Shown piece after piece: positions 26,384 through 34,185 of a stretch of 64,000 nucleotides of DNA (positions are counted from its first letter, which is position 1; each line of letters opens with the position of its first letter). A program made the position numbers and the translations under genes. Location of the stretch: contig OZ241890.1 in the NCBI GenBank assembly GCA_965203475.1, forward strand, positions 1,240,001 to 1,304,000, read 5' to 3'. This DNA is from JABDMD01 sp965203475. GTDB lineage: Bacteria > Pseudomonadota > Gammaproteobacteria > UBA4575. The notes beneath the pieces were generated by a model. The model searched no databases. It was given only the letters and a program-made list of their open reading frames with translations, and was not told where the DNA came from.

Positions 26384-28312
26384 AGATTGTTTTTCACGTA
26401 TGAAATTCGCTAAATCAATTATTGTGGGATATTCTACCAAGTCCGTAATCTCAATCATATCGGGAAATAATTCATCAAGGCCAGTATGAATTTCTACAAG
26501 AGCCAAAGAGCTTGCGCCCAATTCAAGTAGGCTGTCTTCATTGCCAAATGACTTATCTGACAAGGCTTCCTTACAAACACTTCGAATCACATTAACGATA
26601 TCATCGTCTGATTTTCCTTCAGAACCAGTGTTTGTCGTGCTTAAATTTTTAATTTCTTGTAAAACATCGTCATAGTCACCTGACAAATATTCATCCGCTA
26701 AAATTGATCGTTGAATTTTCCCACTTGTGGTTTTCGGAACTTTTCGAATTGGAATTACTTGATTTACCTCTATGCCAAAATTCTCATTAACCAAGCCTTT
26801 AACTTGTGCCACTACAGGTAAAAATTCTTGCGCTGCACGTTTGCTGAGCACAAATACTAATACCTCTTCTAATTCACTCGATTTTGAAGGCACACCTGCT
26901 ACCACTACTTTACCTAATTCAAGCCCGGGCAATTGATGTAAAACTTCTTCAATATCGTATGGATAAAAATTCTGTCCATTTACAAAGAGTATTTCTTTAA
27001 ACCGGCCTGTAATAAATAATTCTTTGTCAGATACAAATCCTAAATCTCCGGTATCTAACCAGCCATTTTCATAAAACAACGAGCCATCATCTCCTATAAT
27101 CTCTTCTGTTACATTTGCACCGGATATATGAATATGTCCAACCATTTTTTCCGCAAGCCCAATACCATTATCATCACTAATTCTCACTTTACAGTGTAGA
27201 ATTGGTGTGCCAACACCCACGAGCGAGATCGAATCTTGACCCTCTAAATCTTGTTGCATAATGTTCCCAATCGTAAGAGAACTACGTTTGGCATTTGTAA
27301 CACTTAACGGTGCATGAATTTCAGGAAAACTAACGGCGAGACTTGCCTCCGCTAACCCATAGACCGGAAACATGCAATGCGTTGGTAAACCAAATTTTTC
27401 CATCTCCTTGTTGAATTGTTTGCACAATGCAACAGAAATAGGTTCTGCACCATTAAAGATTAATCGCACATGTGATAAATCAATGTCATCCAGACCACGT
27501 CGATGGTATGCATTTAAAAAATGTTTATAACCAAAATTAGGTGAGCAAAGTACGTCAGCTTGTTTATCACTAGCTACAATTAACCAGTAAAGTGGACGCC
27601 TAACAAACAACTCAGTACGCATAATATAATGCGTGTGATTGGAAACAATTGGATTGATATGAAAACCGATTAGCCCCATGTCATGCGTCAAGGGCATCCA
27701 GCTTAGACTTATATCTTCATCTGTAAAATTTGCCCCCTTATAAATACCTTCAAGATTTGCGATCAAATTTCGATGCCTTAAAACCACACCTTTCGGACTT
27801 CCCGTAGATCCAGATGAAAATTGAATAAATGAAATATCTTTTGGTTGAATGTCAGCTTTCCTGCCAGGCGAAGAGATATCTGTAATTTCATCTGCCAAAA
27901 CAGTTTGATTTGATAACTGACTTTTTTTATTAGCATCGGTCTCGCTACTCAGTAATTTGTTAAGCGTTTTACGATCTGTATATAAATATGGGTTTCCAAG
28001 CTTTTCAGCAACGTTAAAAACTTTTTGCTTGTGTTGATCACTAATTCCAACAGCAAGCGGCACTGGAATAATCCCACCAAATTGACAGGCCCAGAATACA
28101 TCCACCATTTGAACATTGTTATTGAGAAATAGGATTAAATAGTCACCTTTTTTTAATCCCTTTTGCTGCAAAACATGTAATAACCCCAATGCCCGCACAT
28201 AAAGTTCTTCATAACTAAATGTAATTTCCTGATCCTGGCCCTCAATAAAACCAACAAAACGCTTATCACTGCGGACACTTTCCAATGCTTCAGTTAATGT
28301 TTGAAATTGCAT
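26372..28312 (-). CDS. Fatty acyl-AMP ligase with C-terminal acyl carrier domain
   Basis: A 646-residue two-domain protein. Residues about 1-550 are an adenylate-forming domain with the P-loop block FSSGSTGSPKG, the GLAEAS block, the WLDTGDLG block and the catalytic Lys region TTSGKIQR. The overall type matches FAALs, which make acyl-AMP and pass it to a carrier protein rather than to CoA. The C terminus (about 565-646) is an acyl carrier domain with Ser602 in LGASSL as the phosphopantetheine site; the usual Asp before this Ser is replaced by Ser. ATG 28312 is taken instead of a TTG two codons upstream. It follows the P450 gene by about 50 bases and they form an operon. Confidence 0.92.
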   Translation of the reverse strand: MQFQTLTEALESVRSDKRFVGFIEGQDQEITFSYEELYVRALGLLHVLQQKGLKKGDYLILFLNNNVQMVDVFWACQFGGIIPVPLAVGISDQHKQKVFNVAEKLGNPYLYTDRKTLNKLLSSETDANKKSQLSNQTVLADEITDISSPGRKADIQPKDISFIQFSSGSTGSPKGVVLRHRNLIANLEGIYKGANFTDEDISLSWMPLTHDMGLIGFHINPIVSNHTHYIMRTELFVRRPLYWLIVASDKQADVLCSPNFGYKHFLNAYHRRGLDDIDLSHVRLIFNGAEPISVALCKQFNKEMEKFGLPTHCMFPVYGLAEASLAVSFPEIHAPLSVTNAKRSSLTIGNIMQQDLEGQDSISLVGVGTPILHCKVRISDDNGIGLAEKMVGHIHISGANVTEEIIGDDGSLFYENGWLDTGDLGFVSDKELFITGRFKEILFVNGQNFYPYDIEEVLHQLPGLELGKVVVAGVPSKSSELEEVLVFVLSKRAAQEFLPVVAQVKGLVNENFGIEVNQVIPIRKVPKTTSGKIQRSILADEYLSGDYDDVLQEIKNLSTTNTGSEGKSDDDIVNVIRSVCKEALSDKSFGNEDSLLELGASSLALVEIHTGLDELFPDMIEITDLVEYPTIIDLANFIREKQSLVV

Positions 28313-28368
28313 AAACAAAGATTGCTAAAATAATATAGCTAAAGAAATTCGGTTTGAAATAAATTTAA

Positions 28369-29670
28369 TCAGTGGCGTTCTATTGCGTTCATGTAAAAAT
28401 CATGATCGACACGCAAATTGATCAATGGTTCTAATTGAATAGGTTGCTTATCAATATAATTTAATTTTAGATATTTGCAAACATATGCGATATGCATCTG
28501 CATTTCAATGATGGCAAAAATTTCGCCTGGGCAACGCCTCTGACCCATTGAAAATGGGAAATAAGTATAGCGATTGATATTTTTCATATTCGATTCTGAA
28601 AATCGATCTGGGTTAAAACGGGTTGGATCTTTCCAATACTTTGGATGGCGATGAATATAGTATGGCGAAATAAAAACATTTGTACCTTTTTCAAGCGAAT
28701 AATCACCCAGACGAACATCTTCTAACAGTTCTCGACTTAGCAACCATCCGGGTGGGTACATCCGCAACGCTTCATCAATTACTTGCCGAATATAAGAAAG
28801 CTTATCTAACTCTTCAAATTCAGGAATATCTTGCTCAAGTGTATTAATTTCGACTAATACTTTTTTATGCACCTCTTCATGCTCTGAAATAAAATACCAA
28901 ACCCAATTGGTAGTAGCCGCCGTGGTTTCATGAGCTGCTACGATTAGTGTCATCACTTCATCGATGACTTCTTTCTCTGTCATGCGTTCTTGAGTCACTT
29001 TATCTTGCGTTAACATCAGCATGGACAAAAAATCTTCTGGATAACGATTTTTATCAATTCGATCACGCATACATTCTTTGACATATTTTGTAAGCCCGTG
29101 AAATTTAACGACCAAATCCAAATCTCTTGATGTGTGTTCGGCCAAAATAAAAAATGGATTGACGCCTTTGTAAGACATTTCATCATAATCTTCGCTAAAT
29201 AATGCACGCAAAATAATTTCTAAAGCCAAATAACAGGTATCTTTTGTTATGTTGATGGGATTATTTTCTTTGGCAGATTTTTGCCAGCGTTTTAGCAAAT
29301 CCTTATTGCACTGTGACATTATTTCATAAACTTGTTTTAAAACATTTTTATGAAACATGGGTTGTATCATTCGTTTTTGCCGCGCCCAAAAACTACCATC
29401 ACTTACAATTAAGCCATTGCCCAATAATATTTTTACGCGATCAAACCCTGTGCCTTTTTGAAAGTTTTTATGCTCAGTAACAAATACCTGTTTTATGTAG
29501 TCCGGATGATTAAGAAGAATATGCGGTTGTTTAGAAATAGAATTATTCAAACAAACAATGTCTCCATACTCTTCAATTAGTTCTCCCATTTTATAAAATG
29601 AAGATTCGTCAGCATTTAAATTAAATGCCTCTGTAGGACCGGGAGGACGGGTTGGAGTTAAGGTGGACAT
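28369..29670 (-). CDS. Cytochrome P450
   Basis: A 433-residue haem monooxygenase. The haem-ligand loop FSMGQRRCPG places the axial Cys at 380. The K-helix ExxR is in DEALRMYPPG. The I-helix oxygen-activation site is VAAHETTAAT, with the His-Glu-Thr variant. There is no N-terminal membrane anchor, so it is probably soluble. The sequence looks like the fatty-acid hydroxylase side of the superfamily (CYP4/CYP110-like), which is an inference. It is transcribed into the FAAL-carrier gene, so its substrate may be a carrier-bound fatty acid. No ferredoxin or reductase gene is adjacent. Confidence 0.93.
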   Translation of the reverse strand: MSTLTPTRPPGPTEAFNLNADESSFYKMGELIEEYGDIVCLNNSISKQPHILLNHPDYIKQVFVTEHKNFQKGTGFDRVKILLGNGLIVSDGSFWARQKRMIQPMFHKNVLKQVYEIMSQCNKDLLKRWQKSAKENNPINITKDTCYLALEIILRALFSEDYDEMSYKGVNPFFILAEHTSRDLDLVVKFHGLTKYVKECMRDRIDKNRYPEDFLSMLMLTQDKVTQERMTEKEVIDEVMTLIVAAHETTAATTNWVWYFISEHEEVHKKVLVEINTLEQDIPEFEELDKLSYIRQVIDEALRMYPPGWLLSRELLEDVRLGDYSLEKGTNVFISPYYIHRHPKYWKDPTRFNPDRFSESNMKNINRYTYFPFSMGQRRCPGEIFAIIEMQMHIAYVCKYLKLNYIDKQPIQLEPLINLRVDHDFYMNAIERH

Positions 29671-29765
29671 AGTTTCTATATGTTAATAGAACCTAAGGTT
29701 AGTTATATATATAAAATGAATGACATCGATGTGATTACTTTACGACTCGTGTCCTTTTTTATAGG

Positions 29766-29778
29766 TGGTCGGGGCAGA
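29766..29778. repeat. 13-bp partial copy of the tRNA-Pro 3' end (possible left att remnant)
   Basis: TGGTCGGGGCAGA is identical to the CCA, discriminator, acceptor 3' strand and first bases of the T arm of tRNA-Pro (31722-31734), in the same orientation. It lies between the P450 gene and the proteasome-like operon. Confidence 0.55.
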
Positions 29779-29908
29779 CGCAATTTCTGCGGCCACAATC
29801 AAATAAAATCATATTATTACAGACAGGCTAATGTCTATTGGGCACAGTCGTTTTACTTAATAGAATAAATTCCTATTTGGGAGCAAATTAGAGAAACTTA
29901 TCCTATAT

Positions 29909-30091
29909 TTAACAATTATGTAGTCTGTCTTCAAACTCCTTTATGAGTTTTTTAGCGACAGCGGCTCCAGACTCTTGTTGATCAAGGTTAACTTTTTCAT
30001 CATCGTCATCCTCGACCTCATAGTCAGGAAAGTATTTTCTAAATACTTGATCTACACTTTTGTATTTTTTCTCTTCTTTCTTTTTTTTCAT
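29909..30091 (-). CDS. Small charged protein coupled to the proteasome-like gene
   Basis: A 60-residue protein. The first ten residues are almost all Lys and Glu, the middle holds an acidic run (VEDDDDE), and the C-terminal part looks like an amphipathic helix ending in Cys. Its ATG overlaps the stop of the upstream 427-residue gene in an ATGA junction, and a GAGGGG box precedes it, so the two are translationally coupled. I recognise no family. A role as partner, adaptor or inhibitor of the hydrolase is a guess from the coupling only. Confidence 0.7.
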   Translation of the reverse strand: MKKKKEEKKYKSVDQVFRKYFPDYEVEDDDDEKVNLDQQESGAAVAKKLIKEFEDRLHNC

Positions 30092-31371
30092 TGATCCCCT
30101 CTTTCATATTTTGCAATTAGTCTTGGGTTATATCCTGGCTCAAAATAATGTTTCCTTTTAATCCATACAAATCCATCACCCTTGGTTATTATAGCAACAT
30201 CTATTGGCCCACCAACCGTCTCTTCATCTGTCGTTACGCGCCTTTTGAACTTTGTTAAATTTACAAGGTTTTCTGCCATCGTAGCTAATTCATCTTTTGG
30301 TAGTGATGATACTATTTGGACAATTGGCTGCCAATATTGTTCTCTTTGCTTACTCCATTTCTGAAATAAATTATCCATTAGTGGAGGTACAGATTTTTTT
30401 AAGATTTTATCAACTTTATTTCCAATTTCTTTATTCTCTTCTTTAATAATTTTAATTATGGCCTTGCATGTGCCTTGAAATAAATTACCTGTACTATCAA
30501 CCATGTATTGATGCAAGTTTTGATTAATACCTTCCATGAAGGCATATACCATATCTTTTTGGGCAAATGCCGTAACTGTTGCTGTATTTGATTGATTTAC
30601 AATGTCTCTTTTATGTTCCCTATATCTAGGTTTATTAATTATCATTTCCTCTAGATCAAAGGATATTTGGGAAGGTAGATATTCTTTCTCACCAAAACCT
30701 GCAACTACAACACCAGAACTAAAATCACTAAGGTATTCCCTACATAACATATCAATAATAAGTGTGGTTAGCTGACGTTTACTTTTTGTGCTTAACGGAA
30801 ATTTACCAAAAACACCTTTTTTAATTTCATTAATTGTTTTTGAATACTTTTTCCTAATTTCAGTTTTTGATTTTGCATTAAAACCAGGTAAATACTTTAA
30901 TGTTTTAACAAATGAATGAAACCTATCAATTACTACTTCAGCTATGTTTGACAATTCCTTTTCGGTTAAATCATTATTTTTTTCAAATTCTCGACTAAAT
31001 TCATCTTTAATATCATCCAATACATCATAATAATTATATAAGATTTGATAATGCAGTCTTTCATCTTGAAGACGAACAGGGAAAATTTCTCTATCTTCCT
31101 TAATATATTTAATTAGATTAGCAGCATAATCGAAAACGGAATCAAAATGTTTTTCTCCATATTTTCTTCGATATGATTTAATTATAGTTTCCCAAGGTAT
31201 ACCTAAAAATTTTGCATTTCCGTAAATCATTACACCTATCGGTGCATGTTTTGTAAGTTGAAAAAGCTTTTCTGCAGACGTATAAATTTTTGTTGCTTTA
31301 CCGACAGTAACTGCACTATCGGCAGCCATTGCAACACTAATTGAATTTAAGATCGTTACTTCAGCAGTCAC
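30088..31371 (-). CDS. Proteasome-like N-terminal-threonine (Ntn) hydrolase, uncharacterised
   Basis: A 427-residue protein whose first ~60 residues follow the proteasome beta-subunit pattern. After removal of Met1 the new N terminus is Thr; the next landmarks are AADSAVTVG, with Asp at mature position 17 exactly as in the proteasome, AEKLFQL with Lys at mature 34 (proteasome Lys33), and GVMIYGNA, matching the Gly47 strand. A later block (residues 219-240, GVVVAGFGEKEYLPSQIS) resembles the proteasome VAGxD...PxLYxID strand. Between these lie about 150 residues, mostly helical and charged, not found in proteasome subunits. The start is GTG 31371 behind AAGGGG; an in-frame stop 24 bases upstream leaves no earlier start, so the Thr is genuinely residue 2. 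It is not HslV or Anbu. Substrate and assembly state are unknown. Confidence 0.75.
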   Translation of the reverse strand: MTAEVTILNSISVAMAADSAVTVGKATKIYTSAEKLFQLTKHAPIGVMIYGNAKFLGIPWETIIKSYRRKYGEKHFDSVFDYAANLIKYIKEDREIFPVRLQDERLHYQILYNYYDVLDDIKDEFSREFEKNNDLTEKELSNIAEVVIDRFHSFVKTLKYLPGFNAKSKTEIRKKYSKTINEIKKGVFGKFPLSTKSKRQLTTLIIDMLCREYLSDFSSGVVVAGFGEKEYLPSQISFDLEEMIINKPRYREHKRDIVNQSNTATVTAFAQKDMVYAFMEGINQNLHQYMVDSTGNLFQGTCKAIIKIIKEENKEIGNKVDKILKKSVPPLMDNLFQKWSKQREQYWQPIVQIVSSLPKDELATMAENLVNLTKFKRRVTTDEETVGGPIDVAIITKGDGFVWIKRKHYFEPGYNPRLIAKYERGDQ

Positions 31372-31546
31372 TGTTGTCCCCTTAAATTGTTCGAGCTGTT
31401 ATTTTAAAGCGACTTTAATTGATTGGGGAATTTAAACTCGCCGCTCTCACCAATTCAGGTTAAGCAGTTATGAACCGCTTAAAATTTAAAAGGGAGCAAA
31501 AAGTGTGACCACCCAACTTATGTTTCTTTTCAGAATCAACAACTTA
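31372..31546. other. Upstream region of the proteasome-like operon
   Basis: An AT-rich intergenic stretch. It contains the AAGGGG ribosome binding site next to the GTG start and a TAAAAT hexamer (31404-31409, minus strand) that could be a -10 box, with no fitting -35. No gene is seen. Confidence 0.4.
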
Positions 31547-31566
31547 TGGTCGGGGCAGAGGGATTT
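31547..31566. repeat. 20-bp copy of the tRNA-Pro 3' end
   Basis: Identical over 20 bases to 31722-31741, the 3' end of tRNA-Pro from CCA through the acceptor strand into the T arm, in the same orientation. Identity stops abruptly after GGGATTT. This is typical of an attachment-site duplication or of a tRNA 3'-tail repeat. Confidence 0.8.
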
Positions 31567-31582
31567 ACTTCGTACTTCGGGC

Positions 31583-31628
31583 CGTTGCGTTTTAAACGCA
31601 ACGTTCAAAATCGTTCCTGACGATTTTG
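31583..31628. other. Two adjacent hairpins between tRNA-Pro and its partial copy
   Basis: The first is a perfect palindrome with 10-base arms CGTTGCGTTT and AAACGCAACG around one T (31583-31603). The second has 9-base arms CAAAATCGT and ACGATTTTG around a 5-base loop (31606-31628). No T-run follows. The pair may be a processing signal, a recombination site remnant or a repeat element. Confidence 0.5.
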
Positions 31629-31669
31629 TGAACCCACATGAGGTTTCCTACCCTAGCCAACCAGCATTT

Positions 31670-31715
31670 AAAAAATAAATAAGCCTCACCCTAAGTGAAG
31701 ACTCATTTATTTTTT
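31670..31715 (-). terminator. Intrinsic terminator of tRNA-Pro
   Basis: An imperfect hairpin of AAATAAAT-rich outer arms with an inner CAC/GTG stem and a five-base loop. On the minus strand it starts 7 bases after the tRNA CCA and ends in TTATTTATTTTTT. T-runs on both strands could make it bidirectional. Confidence 0.6.
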
Positions 31716-31721
31716 TAAATT

Positions 31722-31798
31722 TGGTCGGGGCAGAGGGATTTGAACCCCCGACCCTCTGCTCCCAAAGCAGATGCGCTACCAGACTGCGCTATGCCCCG
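31722..31798 (-). tRNA. tRNA-Pro (TGG)
   Basis: A 77-base cloverleaf with encoded CCA. The acceptor pairs CGGGGCA with TGCCCCG. The anticodon stem TCTGC/GCAGA encloses TTTGGGA, giving anticodon TGG. Its 3' end is partly duplicated at 31547 and 29766. Confidence 0.98.
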
Positions 31799-31841
31799 AA
31801 TTCGGTGAATTTTACTATATTGGTCAGTAAAGCGACTGCGG

Positions 31842-31871
31842 ATCATACGTTCTTGCATTGATTTAGGTCAA
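31842..31871 (-). promoter_or_regulatory. Likely promoter of tRNA-Pro
   Basis: On the minus strand, -35 TTGACC (31866-31871) and -10 TATGAT (31842-31847) are separated by 18 bases. Transcription would start about 37 bases before the tRNA 5' end. Confidence 0.55.
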
Positions 31872-32051
31872 TGCCATCAAACGGGTATTATTGACAACCG
31901 TATCCCTTTCTTTGCGTTTCTCCTTGAATTTTACCGCGTTTTGACCCAAATCATTCCTAAATTATTCAGCTACGGAACTTCCTATTGGCTATTACGGACA
32001 AAGGTTCGAAAAATCGCTATTATTCGCTTTCAATTTTTTAAGGGAGATACT

Positions 32052-32630
32052 ATGAATACTCTACTTAAGCGTTTACTTCTGATTGTATTCATATTAATTA
32101 CAATCACTACAACCAACGCACAAGCAGATATGACTACAATTAAAATGGAAACGAGCAAAGGCGTAATTATGCTGGAGCTAAATGCTGAAAAAGCACCAAA
32201 TACGGTTGCAAATTTTGTTAAATATACTAAAGAAGGATTTTATGATGGAACCATCTTTCATCGTGTAATTTCCAATTTTATGATTCAAGGCGGAGGCTTT
32301 ACACCGGACATGAATCAAAAACCTACACACGATCCTATCAAGAATGAAGCTAATAACGGCTTGGCCAATGATGTGGGTAGCATTGCTATGGCAAGAACTG
32401 GCGATCCACATTCAGCAACTGCACAATTTTTTATTAATGTAAAAGACAATAGTTTTTTAAACTTTAGTAGCGAAACTCAACAAGGTTGGGGTTATGCTGT
32501 ATTTGGAAAAGTTACTGAAGGCATGGACGTGGTGAATGCTATTAAGGATGTTGCAACGACGAATCATGGGCCTCATCAAGATGTACCGGCAGAACCGGTA
32601 ATCATTGAAAAAGTAACCGTTGTTGAATAA
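32052..32630 (+). CDS. ppiA: Periplasmic peptidyl-prolyl cis-trans isomerase, cyclophilin type
   Basis: A 192-residue cyclophilin with a signal peptide (about 1-25, ending NAQA). Catalytic-site residues are visible in FHRVISNFMIQGG (Phe, Arg, Gln) and in ARTGDPHSATAQFFIN. It assists proline isomerisation during folding of exported proteins. ATG 32052 is chosen because an AGGGAG box lies just before it and the signal peptide follows; the frame stays open 37 codons further upstream but that part is not cyclophilin-like. lpxH follows after 11 bases. Confidence 0.92.
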   Translation: MNTLLKRLLLIVFILITITTTNAQADMTTIKMETSKGVIMLELNAEKAPNTVANFVKYTKEGFYDGTIFHRVISNFMIQGGGFTPDMNQKPTHDPIKNEANNGLANDVGSIAMARTGDPHSATAQFFINVKDNSFLNFSSETQQGWGYAVFGKVTEGMDVVNAIKDVATTNHGPHQDVPAEPVIIEKVTVVE

Positions 32631-32641
32631 GTAATGGTGTA

Positions 32642-33364
32642 ATGTCACAGACGTTATTTGTCTCTGATTTACACCTGGATCATAAAAGGCCGCATATCAT
32701 TGCGGCCTTTTGTCGTTTTCTAAAAGAAATTAAAGATACAGATGCGCTTTATATCTTAGGTGATTTATTCGAATATTGGGTTGGGGATGATGATCCTGCG
32801 ATTGGTTTAGAATCAGTACTTACTGGCTTAGAAAAACTCGGAGATTCTGGAATTCCAATTTATTTTATTCACGGCAATCGTGATTTTTTAGTGGGTTCCA
32901 AATTTAGCCGGTTAACCCATTGCAAAATTCTGCCCGAAGAAACTGTAATAGATTTATACGGCACACCTACTTTGATCATGCACGGTGATACATTATGCAC
33001 CGATGATATTCCGTATCAAAAATATCGCAAAAAGGTGCGCAACAAGTGGGTTATAAAAACGCTTTTATTATTAAGCGTGAAACAAAGGTTAAAACTAGCG
33101 GGACACCTTCGAAACACCAGTGCAAAAGCAATTAGCAATAAAACACCGGAGATTATGGATGTGAATCAACAAACCGTTGAACAAACTATGCTAAAAAATA
33201 ATGTAAATGTTTTGATCCATGGTCATACCCATCGTCCAGCCATTCACGAATTCAATATAAAAGAACAAACATACAAACGAATTGTGCTAGGAGATTGGTA
33301 TGAACAAGGAAGCGTGCTTCGTTGTACAGAGCAAGGAATGAATTTAGAGACAATGAGTGCTTAG
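32642..33364 (+). CDS. lpxH: UDP-2,3-diacylglucosamine diphosphatase
   Basis: A 240-residue calcineurin-like metallophosphoesterase of lipid A synthesis that cleaves UDP-2,3-diacylglucosamine to lipid X and UMP at the inner membrane. Metal-binding motifs are all present: SDLHLDH, GDLFEYWVGDD, HGNRDF, HGD and HGHTHRP. It follows the cyclophilin gene closely, as in other gammaproteobacteria. The lipid A pathway gives context to the LpxL-like genes at 24.6-26.4 kb, though those are not adjacent. Confidence 0.95.
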   Translation: MSQTLFVSDLHLDHKRPHIIAAFCRFLKEIKDTDALYILGDLFEYWVGDDDPAIGLESVLTGLEKLGDSGIPIYFIHGNRDFLVGSKFSRLTHCKILPEETVIDLYGTPTLIMHGDTLCTDDIPYQKYRKKVRNKWVIKTLLLLSVKQRLKLAGHLRNTSAKAISNKTPEIMDVNQQTVEQTMLKNNVNVLIHGHTHRPAIHEFNIKEQTYKRIVLGDWYEQGSVLRCTEQGMNLETMSA

Positions 33365-33366
33365 CA

Positions 33367-34185
33367 TTAATTGCTAATTAATACTTCAATTTCTTCTTCA
33401 GTAAACCCTGCCTGACGCCTTGCTTCTAATGCAAACGGGCCACGTAATTCTGCACCCATATACGTATCCAATAGCCCCTTAAACGTTTGAGCTGGCAACA
33501 AATCCCGTTGTTCACAAACATAATTAAACCAACGTGTGCCAATCGCCACGTGACCTATTTCTTGTTCAAATATTATTTGTAATATTTCTGCAGTGGCATC
33601 ATCGCCATGTTGTTGAAAACGTTTAATCATTCCTGGAGTAACATCCAACCCACGCGCCTCTAATACCCTCGGTACTAAGGCCATGCGTGCCACAATATCG
33701 TCTTTAGTTTTTACCGCCATTTCCCACAATCCATTATGTGCATCGAAATCACCATATTGATAACCGTACTCTAGGAGTCTTTCACTTAACATTTGGAAAT
33801 GTTGCGCTTCTTCAAAAGCAACCTGTAACCAATCACGGTAATACTCTATGGGCATGTGTTGAAATCGGTAGATGGCATCCAATGCAAGATTAATTGCATT
33901 GAATTCAATATGAGTAATCGCATGCACAAGTGCTGCTCTTCCCTCTTTGGTACTCATGCTTCGTTTCGGCACTAACTTTGGTGAAACCAATAGCGGTTTT
34001 TCGGGCCGGCCCGGTACATCAATGGTTTGAATATTTTTTGAAGATTTTAAATTATAAGGCTGGTATGAAAATTCTTTTTGAAAAGCGAAAACCATTTCAC
34101 ATTTTGTTTGTGGATTAGACTCCATCAAACAACCATAAGCTTGCAGGAATATGGATTTAGTTGTCTCCAAGATGGATTTATGCAT
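33367..34185 (-). CDS. DUF455 ferritin-like protein
   Basis: A 272-residue helical protein of the DUF455 family (COG2833). Candidate di-iron ligands appear as HAITHIEFNAI, FEEAQHF and FEQEIGHVAIG, a repeating Glu...GluxxHis pattern typical of ferritin-like four-helix bundles and distantly related to the tRNA hydroxylase MiaE. The function of the family is not established. The start overlaps the end of the L,D-transpeptidase gene by eight bases, so the two are probably co-translated. Confidence 0.85.
   Translation of the reverse strand: MHKSILETTKSIFLQAYGCLMESNPQTKCEMVFAFQKEFSYQPYNLKSSKNIQTIDVPGRPEKPLLVSPKLVPKRSMSTKEGRAALVHAITHIEFNAINLALDAIYRFQHMPIEYYRDWLQVAFEEAQHFQMLSERLLEYGYQYGDFDAHNGLWEMAVKTKDDIVARMALVPRVLEARGLDVTPGMIKRFQQHGDDATAEILQIIFEQEIGHVAIGTRWFNYVCEQRDLLPAQTFKGLLDTYMGAELRGPFALEARRQAGFTEEEIEVLISN

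Noticed and set aside
29680..29868. 62-residue plus-strand frame upstream of the P450 gene
   Set aside because: No ribosome binding site, odd composition, and it crosses the partial tRNA-Pro copy.
31941..32051. Upstream extension of the cyclophilin gene
   Set aside because: The 37 extra residues are not cyclophilin-like. ATG 32052 has a strong AGGGAG box and starts a normal signal peptide.
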